9,645 nucleotides of DNA from Balneolaceae bacterium SMO_bin1 (GCA_003123965.1 NNSL01000351.1:1-9645), one strand, 5' to 3'. Numbered from the stretch's first letter, positions 1 through 6,521 are shown. Notes: generated by a model not told the origin, from the sequence alone. Program-made: numbers and translations.

Positions 1-1488
1 CCCCACGATGAGGAGGAAGAAGAAGACAATGGGAATGGTGATTCGGATGAGGAAGATGCAAACGAAGAGGAAGAGCCGGAAGAAGAAATCTACCGCGTCA
101 TTCAGTGGATGCCGCCCTTTGGTGAAGACGACCAAAATGTAATTTATGAATCTGAGAGCGAGATGGAATCGGTTCATTATGCAGAAGGCTCTGACGTGCT
201 CTTTATTTCTGGAGAAAGTGGCGGTGATGATCATCTGTACGCCGTTTATCCCGATGATCCCGACACCTCATTCACTATTTATAAGTATGACAACGACGAT
301 TTTTACGAAGATCCCGGCAACATTATGATGACTACGGCGGAGACAGGTCTTTCTGTAGTACGCTTATCGCCAGATAGCGAACACGTCTACCTTTCGGGCA
401 CGCAGTATTACGAGGATCCACTGGAAAATGCCCCGCGCCCCTTTATTGACATGGTCAACATAAAATCAGGCGAAAAGGAGCGTATTTTTCAAAGCGCTGA
501 AGATGCCTATGAGCGTGTAACGGCCGTACTCAACGACGAAGTGAGTGAAGTGGTAGTTACCCGGGAGTCGCCCGACATGCATCCCGATTCATGGCTTATG
601 AACCTTGATTCTGGTGAAGAAACTAAACTCACCAATAATGAAGATTATAACGAAGCCATCACCAATGCCCAGCGCAACCGCTTTAAGGTGAAACGCGCCG
701 ACGGATTTGAATTCTGGGTAGAGGTAGTGATGCCCGGCGACTGGAACGGCGATCCCCTTCCCGGTCTCATCTGGCATTATCCATCGGAGTACGATGATCA
801 GGAAGATTACGACGAATCGCAGCGCGATTACAATAAAAATAACTTCCCGGGTGTCTACAGCCGCTCACCGGAATTTCTAATCAAGCGCGGCTATGCCATA
901 ATAGATGCCGACTGGCCTATTGCAGCTGAGCGCGGCGCTCCCAACGATGGCTTTGTATGGAGCATTGTGCAAAACAGTACCGTGGTGATTGACAGCGCCG
1001 TTTCAAAGGGCTTCCTTGATCGCGAGCGGGTTGCTATTGGCGGACACAGCTACGGTGCCTTTGGTGCAGCCAACGCCATGATTCACACTTCATTCTTTGA
1101 AGCAGGTATTGCCGGCGACGGTAACTTTAACCGGACCCTTACCCCGATGGGCTTCCAGCGCGAGCCTCGCGATCTCTGGCGCGGTCAGGATCGATATGTA
1201 GAAATGTCTCCTATTTTCTGGGCTGATCGAATGGACGGTGCCCTGCTAATGTATCACGGCGCTGAAGACCAGAATGTAGGAACCTGGCCCACCAACTCAC
1301 GCCGCATGTTCCACGCCTTAAACGGCATCGGCAAAACAGCCGCTATGTACATGTACCCGCATGAAGCTCACGGCCCCGGCGCCAAAGAAACTATACTTGA
1401 CTTGTGGACCCGCTGGGTAAACTGGCTGGATCATTACGTGAAGAATGAAGGCGACCACGTGCCTGAAGCTGAACTTGGGGAAGAATAA
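1..1488 (+). CDS. S9 family (S9D/glutamyl endopeptidase-like) serine peptidase, C-terminal part, 5' end outside window
   Basis: The frame is open from base 1, giving 495 readable residues, so the ATG at 109 is internal and the true start lies upstream. The C-terminal alpha/beta-hydrolase domain is complete. The nucleophile motif GGHSYGAFG has its Ser at readable residue 350 (codon 1048-1050), the acid Asp is at about 423 (HGAEDQNVG) and the His at about 457 (PHEAHGPG). The stretch NRTLTPMGFQ followed by YVEMSP is characteristic of the S9D glutamyl endopeptidase branch, whose members cleave oligopeptides after acidic residues. The upstream part looks like the end of a beta-propeller. Residues 3-29 form an almost uninterrupted Asp/Glu low-complexity tract, unusual inside this fold. 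Bacterial relatives are usually secreted or periplasmic, but the signal peptide would be outside the window. A hairpin terminator follows the stop. Family assignment is firm; substrate preference is inferred. Confidence 0.9.
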   Translation, partial: PHDEEEEEDNGNGDSDEEDANEEEEPEEEIYRVIQWMPPFGEDDQNVIYESESEMESVHYAEGSDVLFISGESGGDDHLYAVYPDDPDTSFTIYKYDNDDFYEDPGNIMMTTAETGLSVVRLSPDSEHVYLSGTQYYEDPLENAPRPFIDMVNIKSGEKERIFQSAEDAYERVTAVLNDEVSEVVVTRESPDMHPDSWLMNLDSGEETKLTNNEDYNEAITNAQRNRFKVKRADGFEFWVEVVMPGDWNGDPLPGLIWHYPSEYDDQEDYDESQRDYNKNNFPGVYSRSPEFLIKRGYAIIDADWPIAAERGAPNDGFVWSIVQNSTVVIDSAVSKGFLDRERVAIGGHSYGAFGAANAMIHTSFFEAGIAGDGNFNRTLTPMGFQREPRDLWRGQDRYVEMSPIFWADRMDGALLMYHGAEDQNVGTWPTNSRRMFHALNGIGKTAAMYMYPHEAHGPGAKETILDLWTRWVNWLDHYVKNEGDHVPEAELGEE

Positions 1489-1518
1489 AACTGGATAATT
1501 ATTAAATCTTACAAACAG

Positions 1519-1552
1519 AAAAGCCATCATCTTTTGGGGTGATGGCTTTTTT
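1519..1552 (+). terminator. Rho-independent terminator between convergent genes, probably bidirectional
   Basis: AAAAGCCATCA (1519-1529) pairs perfectly with TGATGGCTTTT (1540-1550) across a 10-base loop and runs into six T residues (1547-1552). It starts 30 bases after the peptidase stop codon. The left arm begins with AAAA, so the minus-strand transcript also ends in a U run, and the element can serve the convergent mscS-type gene that ends at 1579. Confidence 0.85.
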
Positions 1553-1578
1553 ATTGCCCGATACTAAAGCCCTTTGGC

Positions 1579-2463
1579 TTACTCTGAATTCTTATTTTTG
1601 ATAGGCACATCAACCGAACTGCGTACGTGCAGATCGCGCTGCGGGAAGGGAATTTCTACGTTGTATTCACGGAATTTGTGGACGATGGCCTGGTTCAACT
1701 CATTTCGCAGCCGTGGGTAATCTTTAACATCACCAATCCAGGCGCGTAGCTGCATATTCCAAGATGAATCCCCAAACTCTATCAGGTGCACTTCGGCCTG
1801 TGGACTTGAAAGGACCATCTTATTTTCGCTGGCCACTTCATTCAATGCTTTTACAACCGTTTCCAAGTCAGAGCCATACGAAACTCCCACGTTTACATCC
1901 AGCCGGTAGGTGGGATCGCCATGCGAATAGTTTACCACATCTTTTGACACAAACTCAGAATTAGGCACTATAATTGAGATGTTATTGACCGTGCGAACCT
2001 TGGTTGATCGTATATTAATTTCGGTTACATCGCCCTCAATATTGCTCACCATTACCCGGTCGCCCACGCTAATGGGCCGTTCAAATAAAATAATTAACCC
2101 CGAAATAAAGTTGGACGTTACATTCTGCAGGCCAAAACCAATACCAACCGAGAGCAGTCCAAAAATCACGGCCAAACCACTTAAATCAATACCCACAAAT
2201 TGAAAAGACACCAACGCCCCAATGGTGATAATTACATACTGCGTAATGCGTGAAAGCGTATAGCTGGTCCCGGGATCAATCTTTAGTTTTTTAAAAATAC
2301 GTTGATTTAACGCCCGGCGGGCTAAAATGCCCATAAAAATAAATACGGTAATAAACAGAACGAAAATAAGCACCGACAACACCGTAACCGGTGTTTCTTT
2401 CACCTGAAACAGCACGAAATTCAGAATTCGGTTAAGATAATCACCCAACTCGGTCCAAGTCAT
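1579..2463 (-). CDS. MscS family small-conductance mechanosensitive ion channel
   Basis: The 294-residue product, close to E. coli MscS in length, opens under membrane tension to release solutes during hypo-osmotic shock. Transmembrane segments are at about 25-47, 70-90 and 94-127. The last is the pore-lining TM3, with the Gly-rich run LLSVGIGFGLQNV (about 103-115) and the diagnostic exit SNFISGLIILFERPISVGD (about 117-135). The cytoplasmic beta domain follows (about 136-180), then the alpha/beta domain ending near IPFPQRDLHV (271-280), a hallmark of the family's cage C-terminus. The start at 2463 gives a complete N-terminal helix. No Shine-Dalgarno sequence precedes it, as is common in Bacteroidota-type genomes. 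The gene is divergent from adk and convergent with the peptidase gene, so it is probably monocistronic. The gating class cannot be read from sequence, so I give no symbol. Confidence 0.93.
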   Translation of the reverse strand: MTWTELGDYLNRILNFVLFQVKETPVTVLSVLIFVLFITVFIFMGILARRALNQRIFKKLKIDPGTSYTLSRITQYVIITIGALVSFQFVGIDLSGLAVIFGLLSVGIGFGLQNVTSNFISGLIILFERPISVGDRVMVSNIEGDVTEINIRSTKVRTVNNISIIVPNSEFVSKDVVNYSHGDPTYRLDVNVGVSYGSDLETVVKALNEVASENKMVLSSPQAEVHLIEFGDSSWNMQLRAWIGDVKDYPRLRNELNQAIVHKFREYNVEIPFPQRDLHVRSSVDVPIKNKNSE

Positions 2464-2599
2464 AATAAATTGTTAACCAAAATTTTCTTTTACGATACAT
2501 AATATAGCAAAGGCTTCCAATTATTTGTGCTTTGTTCTGCAGCGCTTTTTGTACTATTTTCACAGCCTCAAGGAAAACCTTTAAATTTATTTTTCAGGT
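2464..2599. promoter_or_regulatory. Divergent intergenic region expected to hold the mscS-type and adk promoters
   Basis: These 136 AT-rich bases separate two divergent starts and must drive both genes unless adk is transcribed otherwise. On the + strand, TTTG motifs (2524-2527 and 2531-2534) lie upstream of TACTAT (2552-2557), a loose match to a Bacteroidota -33/-7 promoter, but the spacing is off. On the minus strand TATATTATG lies about 35 bases before the channel gene start. Neither is convincing alone. No strong ribosome-binding site is seen for either gene. Confidence 0.3.
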
Positions 2600-3154
2600 A
2601 TGAGAGTTATTATTTTTGGCCCGCCCGGCGCTGGTAAAGGCACCCAGGCGAATCTGATTAAAGATGAATATAATATTCCGCACTTATCTACGGGTGAAAT
2701 TTTCCGAACCGCGATAAAGAATAAAACCGAACTGGGTAAAAAAGTACAATCCATTCTTGATGCTGGTGAACTGGTGCCCGACGAAACGGTGGTGGCGCTG
2801 GTTAAAGAAGAGCTGCAGAAAGATAAATACAGCGACGGATATGTGCTCGATGGCTTTCCTCGAACCGTCGATCAAGCCAAAGCTTATGACGATTTCTTAA
2901 AGGACAACGGAGAATCGCTTTATGCTTTTATCTTGCTGCGGGTTCCCCAGGACGAACTGATCAAACGTATTTTAAGCCGGGGTGAAGGCAGATCTGATGA
3001 TACCGAAGAGAAAGTTAAAACGCGTCTCGAAGTGTTCTGGAATGAAACCCTGCCTGTACAAGAGTACTACCAGGAGCAAGGCATTGTAGAAGAAGTAGAC
3101 GGTGTTGGTACGGTTGATGAAATTTTCGGCCGCATTAAAAGCGCCCTCGAATAA
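2600..3154 (+). CDS. adk: Adenylate kinase, short-LID type
   Basis: The 184-residue enzyme interconverts ATP + AMP and 2 ADP in the cytoplasm and sets the adenylate energy charge. The P-loop GPPGAGKGT is at 7-15, the AMP-binding segment LSTGEIFR at 29-36, and the hallmark DGFPRT at 84-89. The LID is the short form, RGEGRSDDTEE at about 127-137. It lacks the zinc/Cys or Ser/Thr-rich insertion of the roughly 215-residue long-form bacterial enzymes, which explains the length and fits Bacteroidota-type adenylate kinases. Catalytic Arg candidates are in RILSRGEGR and TRLEVFW. The ATG at 2600 sits directly before the conserved RVIIFGPPG. The gene is a stand-alone + strand gene, convergent with the metalloenzyme gene (12-base gap), and its likely terminator lies within that gene. 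Confidence 0.97.
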   Translation: MRVIIFGPPGAGKGTQANLIKDEYNIPHLSTGEIFRTAIKNKTELGKKVQSILDAGELVPDETVVALVKEELQKDKYSDGYVLDGFPRTVDQAKAYDDFLKDNGESLYAFILLRVPQDELIKRILSRGEGRSDDTEEKVKTRLEVFWNETLPVQEYYQEQGIVEEVDGVGTVDEIFGRIKSALE

Positions 3155-3166
3155 TCTATCTCTGAA

Positions 3167-4070
3167 TCACTTTTCCTTTTTAAGTACATCTATAATGCCC
3201 GGGGTTACATCCATAATACTCCGGGCATTTTTAAATGCCCCGGCTCCCGGTCCTTTTGCAAATAGCGGCACAGTATTGTAGGTATGCGTTTTGGTAGACA
3301 AATCTTCAATGTTACCATGATCGCTGCACAACACCAGTGTTGTATCCTCCGGTCGATAATTGATAAGCATGCCTAAAAATTCATCGTAACGCTGTAATAC
3401 CTCTCTTGCCTTATCCTGGCTCTGACTATGCCCGGCTTTATCGGTTAGATAATACTCATACAGCACTAAATTGTAATTAACCGACTGATTAATTAACCGG
3501 ATAGCTGCTTCAGAAGGTGATATTCTAGGTACCTTCGAGCTCTAATTTTTCACGCCAGGCCTGCTGCGTAATGCCTGCCGTAATCGCGTTACCCTGCTTA
3601 ACATCATCGGTTGTATTTAGAGTAATGCCAGCGCTTTTACTCATTAATGTTGTACAGCTCCATCGATCACGCTTTTCGGCTTTTCTGAAAAATATTTCCG
3701 GGTATGCATTTATAAAGGAACAGCTTTTGCCTAACTGCTGCGCTTTATGGAATAAACTCTGCTCGCGAAGCAGATGCTTGATGCCCGAATGCGGGAACGG
3801 CCCAAAATGCTTGCCTATTTCTTTGGCAGCATTTTGGCCGGAAAACAGCGACGCTTGGCCCGTACCGCTTTGCGGTAGGCCATCAACGCCAAGTGTGGCA
3901 TCTACAGATGTAAATACATGGGAATCTTCGATTATATTGGCCGTTTGCTTCGTCAGCGGCTGCCCATTGCTCATACTGGTAAATCCGCTCCACTGATCTG
4001 AATATAGAGGATTTGTTTTATCCGCTTCACCCAATCCTACACCGTCAATGAAAAGAAAGATAACAGGCAT
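3167..4070 (-). CDS. Alkaline-phosphatase-superfamily metalloenzyme (iPGM-like), broken by one frameshift near 3533
   Basis: Two pieces in different frames join into one protein of about 300 residues. The N-terminal piece (4070 down to 3525, 181 residues) starts MPVIFLFIDGVG, with a likely metal-binding Asp9, and holds QSGTGQASLFSG with a likely phosphate-accepting Thr70. The C-terminal frame (down to 3167) contains YLTDKAGHS, CSDHGN and a later HTYNTVPL. These are the Asp/His metal ligands typical of phosphoglycerate mutase/alkaline-phosphatase-type enzymes. Both frames are open between 3528 and 3541, so one extra base there explains the break; removing it joins ...LELE to VPRISPSEAA. The substrate is unknown, but the fold implies phosphoryl transfer or hydrolysis with two divalent metals. 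It follows dtd by 7 bases, so the two are probably cotranscribed. It could be a sequencing indel or a genuine pseudogene. Confidence 0.78.
3194..3232 (+). terminator. Probable adk terminator embedded in the 3' coding end of the convergent gene
   Basis: AATGCCCGG (3194-3202) pairs perfectly with CCGGGCATT (3221-3229). The stem can extend inward by three more pairs including one G-U, and TTTTT (3228-3232) follows on the + strand. It lies 39 bases after the adk stop but inside the metalloenzyme reading frame (its last 25 or so codons). The T run is only on the + strand side, so it should act on adk transcripts. GGGCATTT (3223-3230) can alternatively pair with AAATGCCC (3233-3240). Confidence 0.65.
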
Positions 4071-4077
4071 TACGGGT

Positions 4078-4524
4078 TTAACTATTGCTTTCGAGTACGA
4101 TGGTTACCGGCCCATCATTGGTTAAGCTTACATCCATATATGCCCCAAATTTGCCGCTTTCAACCGGTAAGTCTGTGCTTGCTTCCATTTTTTCTACCAT
4201 ATACGAATAGAGCTTGCGGGCTTTATCTGGGCTTTCTGCGGCGCTAAACCCAGGGCGGTTGCCTTTCGAGGCATCACCATACAAGGTAAAGTTTGGCACC
4301 AGTAATACACCGCCCCCTATATCGGTGACCGAATCATTCATGTTGCCGTCTTCGTCATCAAAAATGCGCATTTTAAGCAACTTTTGAATCATCCAATCAA
4401 TGTCTGCTTTGGTATCACCCTGCTTGATACCCACCAGCACCAAAAGACCCTGATTAATGCTGGCAATGGCTTCATCATGCACATGGACAGCTGCCTGCTG
4501 CACGCGTTGTACTACAACTTTCAT
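4078..4524 (-). CDS. dtd: D-aminoacyl-tRNA deacylase
   Basis: The product is 148 residues, the usual DTD length. It hydrolyses D-amino acids, and also glycine mischarged on tRNA-Ala, from tRNAs in the cytoplasm as chirality proofreading. It opens with MKVVVQRVQQAAV, the standard DTD N-terminus. The Gly-cisPro motif NDGPVT is at 136-141. The position of the family's SQFTL motif reads PNFTL (77-81) within LLVPNFTLYGDASKGNRP. The Ser-Gln to Pro-Asn change is a departure from the textbook motif, but FTLY and the KGxRP tail are retained. It is the first gene of a minus-strand pair with the metalloenzyme gene (7-base gap). Its start lies 8 bases from the first DnaA-box-like sequence of the origin-like region, so its promoter must overlap that region. 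Confidence 0.95.
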   Translation of the reverse strand: MKVVVQRVQQAAVHVHDEAIASINQGLLVLVGIKQGDTKADIDWMIQKLLKMRIFDDEDGNMNDSVTDIGGGVLLVPNFTLYGDASKGNRPGFSAAESPDKARKLYSYMVEKMEASTDLPVESGKFGAYMDVSLTNDGPVTIVLESNS

Positions 4525-4673
4525 AAAAACCTGTGGGTAATGTGTTAACTATCGTGTGAATAACTTTTTAATAACTGAAATTGTACCGCATTAACAAAAT
4601 ATTCTCCACACCGTTCAACATTATAAATCGGTTATCAACAGGTTATACAGTTAAAATTTGGTGTAGATAACAA

Positions 4674-4695
4674 TTTAGAACCAAATAGTTCTAAA
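4674..4695. repeat. Perfect 8-bp inverted repeat inside the origin-like region
   Basis: TTTAGAAC (4674-4681), a 6-base spacer CAAATA, and GTTCTAAA (4688-4695) form a perfect dyad. It sits between the minus-strand boxes at 4662 and 4704 and does not resemble a DnaA box. The symmetry suggests a dimeric DNA-binding protein site, for example an origin regulator or a repressor for dtd. No T run follows, so it is unlikely to be a terminator. Confidence 0.5.
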
Positions 4696-4813
4696 CCTGG
4701 AATTGTGAATAACTTTTAAACAAGTCGGCTAAACCTAATAAAAACAAGGGTGTTTTATCCACAAAGTTATCAACACACACCATAAAAATTATTACGTAAT
4801 GTGGGTGATTTAA

Positions 4814-4868
4814 TTATCAACATATCCACAGCCCCTACTACGTACTACAAGTATTTAAATCTTATAAT
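4814..4868 (+). other. DnaA-box / GC-cluster / CTA-trio element, candidate origin unwinding site
   Basis: Two DnaA-box-like 9-mers overlapping by one base (4814-4822, 4822-4830) are followed at once by a short GC cluster GCCCC (4831-4835), the trinucleotides CTA CTA (4835-4840), a further ACTAC (4844-4848), and an AT-rich run (4849-4880). In Bacillus subtilis the basal unwinding element has the same order: DnaA boxes, GC-rich patch, CTA-type DnaA-trios, AT-rich DNA. Only two trios are in phase before CGT interrupts, and the later CTA is shifted by one base, so the match is partial. The order and direction predict strand opening to the right, toward yfiT. Confidence 0.55.
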
Positions 4869-4892
4869 GTTTTATGTTTTCCGGTGTATAAT
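4863..4892 (+). promoter_or_regulatory. Possible -10 elements for the yfiT-purM-ABC operon
   Basis: Two exact TATAAT hexamers lie at 4863-4868 and 4887-4892, about 85-110 bases before the yfiT start. A Bacteroidota-like TATGTTTT (4873-4880) lies between them. No convincing -35 or -33 element is found at the right distance from any of them, and the DNA is AT-rich enough for chance matches. A promoter for the downstream operon is nevertheless expected here, since the upstream genes point the other way. Confidence 0.3.
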
Positions 4893-4975
4893 GTGGAGAA
4901 AAAATACTTACAAACCAGAATCAATATTTCTATATTCATATCAGTTTGAAGAGCTAATCTCCTACTTGCCAAAAC

Positions 4976-5504
4976 ATGACTGACAAACAAAAGTATCCTA
5001 TCGGGGAATACCGTGCTAAAAAGCAAGCAACTCCACGTGATGTTGCCACCTGGATTGATGAAATTGAAGCTCTTCCACGTCAATTAGCCAATGCAACCAA
5101 ATCATTGTCAGCCAGCCAACTTGACACCCCCTATCGTGAAAACGGATGGACACTTCGCCAAGTTGTGCATCACATTGCTGATAGTCACCTGAATGGCTAC
5201 ACCCGAATTAAACTTAGCCCTGACCGAAAATCGGCCAACAATTAAACCTTATGATCAAAATCAATGGGCTAACCTGCCGGATAACAGCCTCCCTGTTGAG
5301 ACATCGCTGAAAATGATACAAGGACTGCATGAGCGATGGGCAACAATCCTGAAATCACTGGATGAAGATCAGCTGAATCGCGAGTTGGTCCACCCCGAAT
5401 CCGGGACTATGATTGTGAAAAGTCTGATAGGCCTGTATGCCTGGCATGGAAAGCATCATTTAGCGCATATAACCACTTTTAAAGACCAACAAAACTGGAC
5501 CTGA
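4976..5504 (+). CDS. DinB/YfiT family metal-dependent hydrolase (bacillithiol transferase BstA-like), broken by one frameshift near 5214
   Basis: Two pieces (4976-5245 and a second frame ending 5504) together match the whole of B. subtilis YfiT/BstA, about 175 residues. The first frame gives [30 protein letters not shown] and the following NGYTRIKL. The second gives [13 protein letters not shown] and [10 protein letters not shown]. The His of VVHHIADSH and the two His of HGKHHLAHI correspond to the family's three metal-binding His. BstA-type enzymes attach the thiol bacillithiol to electrophiles for detoxification; the thiol used here is inferred. One extra T in CTTA (5213-5216) accounts for the break, because removing it restores KLALTEN. 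The start ATG at 4976 precedes the conserved YPIGEY segment. The TGA overlaps the purM ATG by one base, suggesting coupled translation. No homopolymer is involved, so a real mutation and an assembly error are both possible. Confidence 0.82.
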
Positions 5505-6508
5505 TGAGCAAGAAAAAGTTTACATACAAAGATTCCGGCGTTGATATTGAGGCCGGTGAAGAAATGGTTGATTCGATCAAAGACGTCGTTAAAGAAACCC
5601 ACAGTGATGCTGTTTTAGCCAATATTGGCGGGTTTGGTGGATTCTTTAAACCGGATTTACAAGGGTATGATGAACCCGTTTTTGTGAGCAGCGTTGATGG
5701 GGTGGGCACAAAATTGATTGTGGCTTTCAAGACTGAAACCTACGATACCGTTGGCCAGGATCTGGTGAATCACTGCGTGAATGACATCGCCGTTTGCGGG
5801 GCCGATCCGCTCTTTTTTATGGATTACTTTTCCACGGGCAAACTCGACAAAGACGTAGGGTACCAGGTAGTAAAAGGCTTTGCCACGGCTTGTAAAGAAA
5901 ACGGGGTGGCGTTAATCGGCGGCGAAACAGCCGAAATGCCCGACATTTACAACGCCGGTGAATTTGACTTGGCGGGCACCATTGTTGGCATGGTAGACCG
6001 GCAGAAAATTATCGACGGAAAAAATATCCAATCGGGTGATGTGCTGCTTGGGTTCAAAAGCACGGGCATCCACACCAACGGCTACTCACTGGCGCGTAAA
6101 GTGCTATTCTCCAAATTCGAAGTAGACGATCACGTGGATATGCTTGACAGCACGGTTGGTGAAGCCCTGCTGAAAATCCATAAATCATACCTGCCGCTTA
6201 TCAAAGAACTACGCGGGATGGACGGGCTGCATGGGTTTTCACATATCACGGGGGGCGGCATTGTTGGCAATACTAAGCGTATTTTGCCAGAAGGGCTATC
6301 ACTTGACGTGCACTGGAATGCATGGAAACAACCACCTATTTTCAAGCTTATTCAACAGCTGGGGAACGTGCCCGAAGACGACATGCGAGCGACCTTTAAC
6401 CTGGGTATCGGGCTCATAGCGGTAGTGGATCCCAAGCAGGAAAAAGCTATCACCGAAAAGGCAACGCAGGCTGGTGAAATTCCAATCAAGGTAGGCACTA
6501 TCAAATAA
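5504..6508 (+). CDS. purM: Phosphoribosylformylglycinamidine cyclo-ligase (AIR synthase)
   Basis: The 334-residue enzyme is close to the normal 345. It makes aminoimidazole ribonucleotide from FGAM with ATP, the fifth step of de novo purine synthesis, as a cytoplasmic homodimer. Hallmarks in order are YKDSGVDIEAG (8-18), VDGVGTK (64-70), DLVNHCVNDIAVCGADPLFF (86-105), GGETAEMP (139-146), STGIHTNGYSLAR (186-198) and HITGGGIVGN (247-256). The last two segments are the conserved substrate and nucleotide-binding parts of the PurM C-terminal domain. The ATG at 5504 lies in TGATG, overlapping the yfiT stop by one base. The permease gene starts 13 bases after the stop. No other pur genes are in view, so the gene is separated from its pathway and sits close to the proposed origin. 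Confidence 0.97.
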   Translation: MSKKKFTYKDSGVDIEAGEEMVDSIKDVVKETHSDAVLANIGGFGGFFKPDLQGYDEPVFVSSVDGVGTKLIVAFKTETYDTVGQDLVNHCVNDIAVCGADPLFFMDYFSTGKLDKDVGYQVVKGFATACKENGVALIGGETAEMPDIYNAGEFDLAGTIVGMVDRQKIIDGKNIQSGDVLLGFKSTGIHTNGYSLARKVLFSKFEVDDHVDMLDSTVGEALLKIHKSYLPLIKELRGMDGLHGFSHITGGGIVGNTKRILPEGLSLDVHWNAWKQPPIFKLIQQLGNVPEDDMRATFNLGIGLIAVVDPKQEKAITEKATQAGEIPIKVGTIK

Positions 6509-6521
6509 TTTAAACCGATCC

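Larger units (their letters stand above)
4525..4905. other. oriC: Probable chromosomal replication origin (oriC) with a cluster of DnaA boxes
   Basis: This AT-rich, gene-free stretch carries many copies of TTATCCACA or near variants. On the + strand: TTCTCCACA 4602-4610, TTATCAACA 4632-4640, TTATCCACA 4755-4763 (perfect), TTATCAACA 4767-4775, TTATCAACA 4814-4822 and ATATCCACA 4822-4830. On the minus strand: TTACCCACA 4532-4540, TTATTCACA 4555-4563, TTATCTACA 4662-4670, TTATTCACA 4704-4712 and TTCTCCACA 4892-4900. All but the perfect copy differ by one base. Boxes at 4602, 4632 and 4662 start exactly 30 bases apart. Flanking genes are transcribed outward on both sides, as expected next to an origin. 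No dnaA gene is in the window; origins away from dnaA are known in several phyla. Boundaries are those of the outermost boxes. A plasmid origin is less likely given the chromosomal housekeeping genes around it. Confidence 0.82.

Noticed and set aside
3571..3996. 141-codon + strand open frame opposite the metalloenzyme gene
   Set aside because: It is a shadow frame: the minus-strand frame carries the catalytic motifs, while this one has no family resemblance.
4791..4800. ATTACGTAAT palindrome in the origin-like region
   Set aside because: A ten-base palindrome in AT-rich DNA is weak evidence, with no second copy seen in the window and no positional relation to the boxes that stands out.
4801..4983. 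60-codon + strand open frame within the origin-like region
   Set aside because: It starts at GTG, has AT-driven composition with no recognisable motif, spans DnaA boxes and the trio element, and overlaps the yfiT start. It is best explained as chance in AT-rich DNA.
4862..5083. 73-codon minus-strand open frame across the yfiT start
   Set aside because: It is antisense to the conserved YfiT N-terminus, with no motif or start signal.
5213..5219. CTTAGCC at the yfiT frame break, resembling the yeast Ty1 +1 frameshift site CTTAGGC
   Set aside because: The likeness is imperfect, the Ty1 mechanism depends on yeast tRNAs, and no bacterial YfiT is known to be recoded. A one-base indel is simpler.
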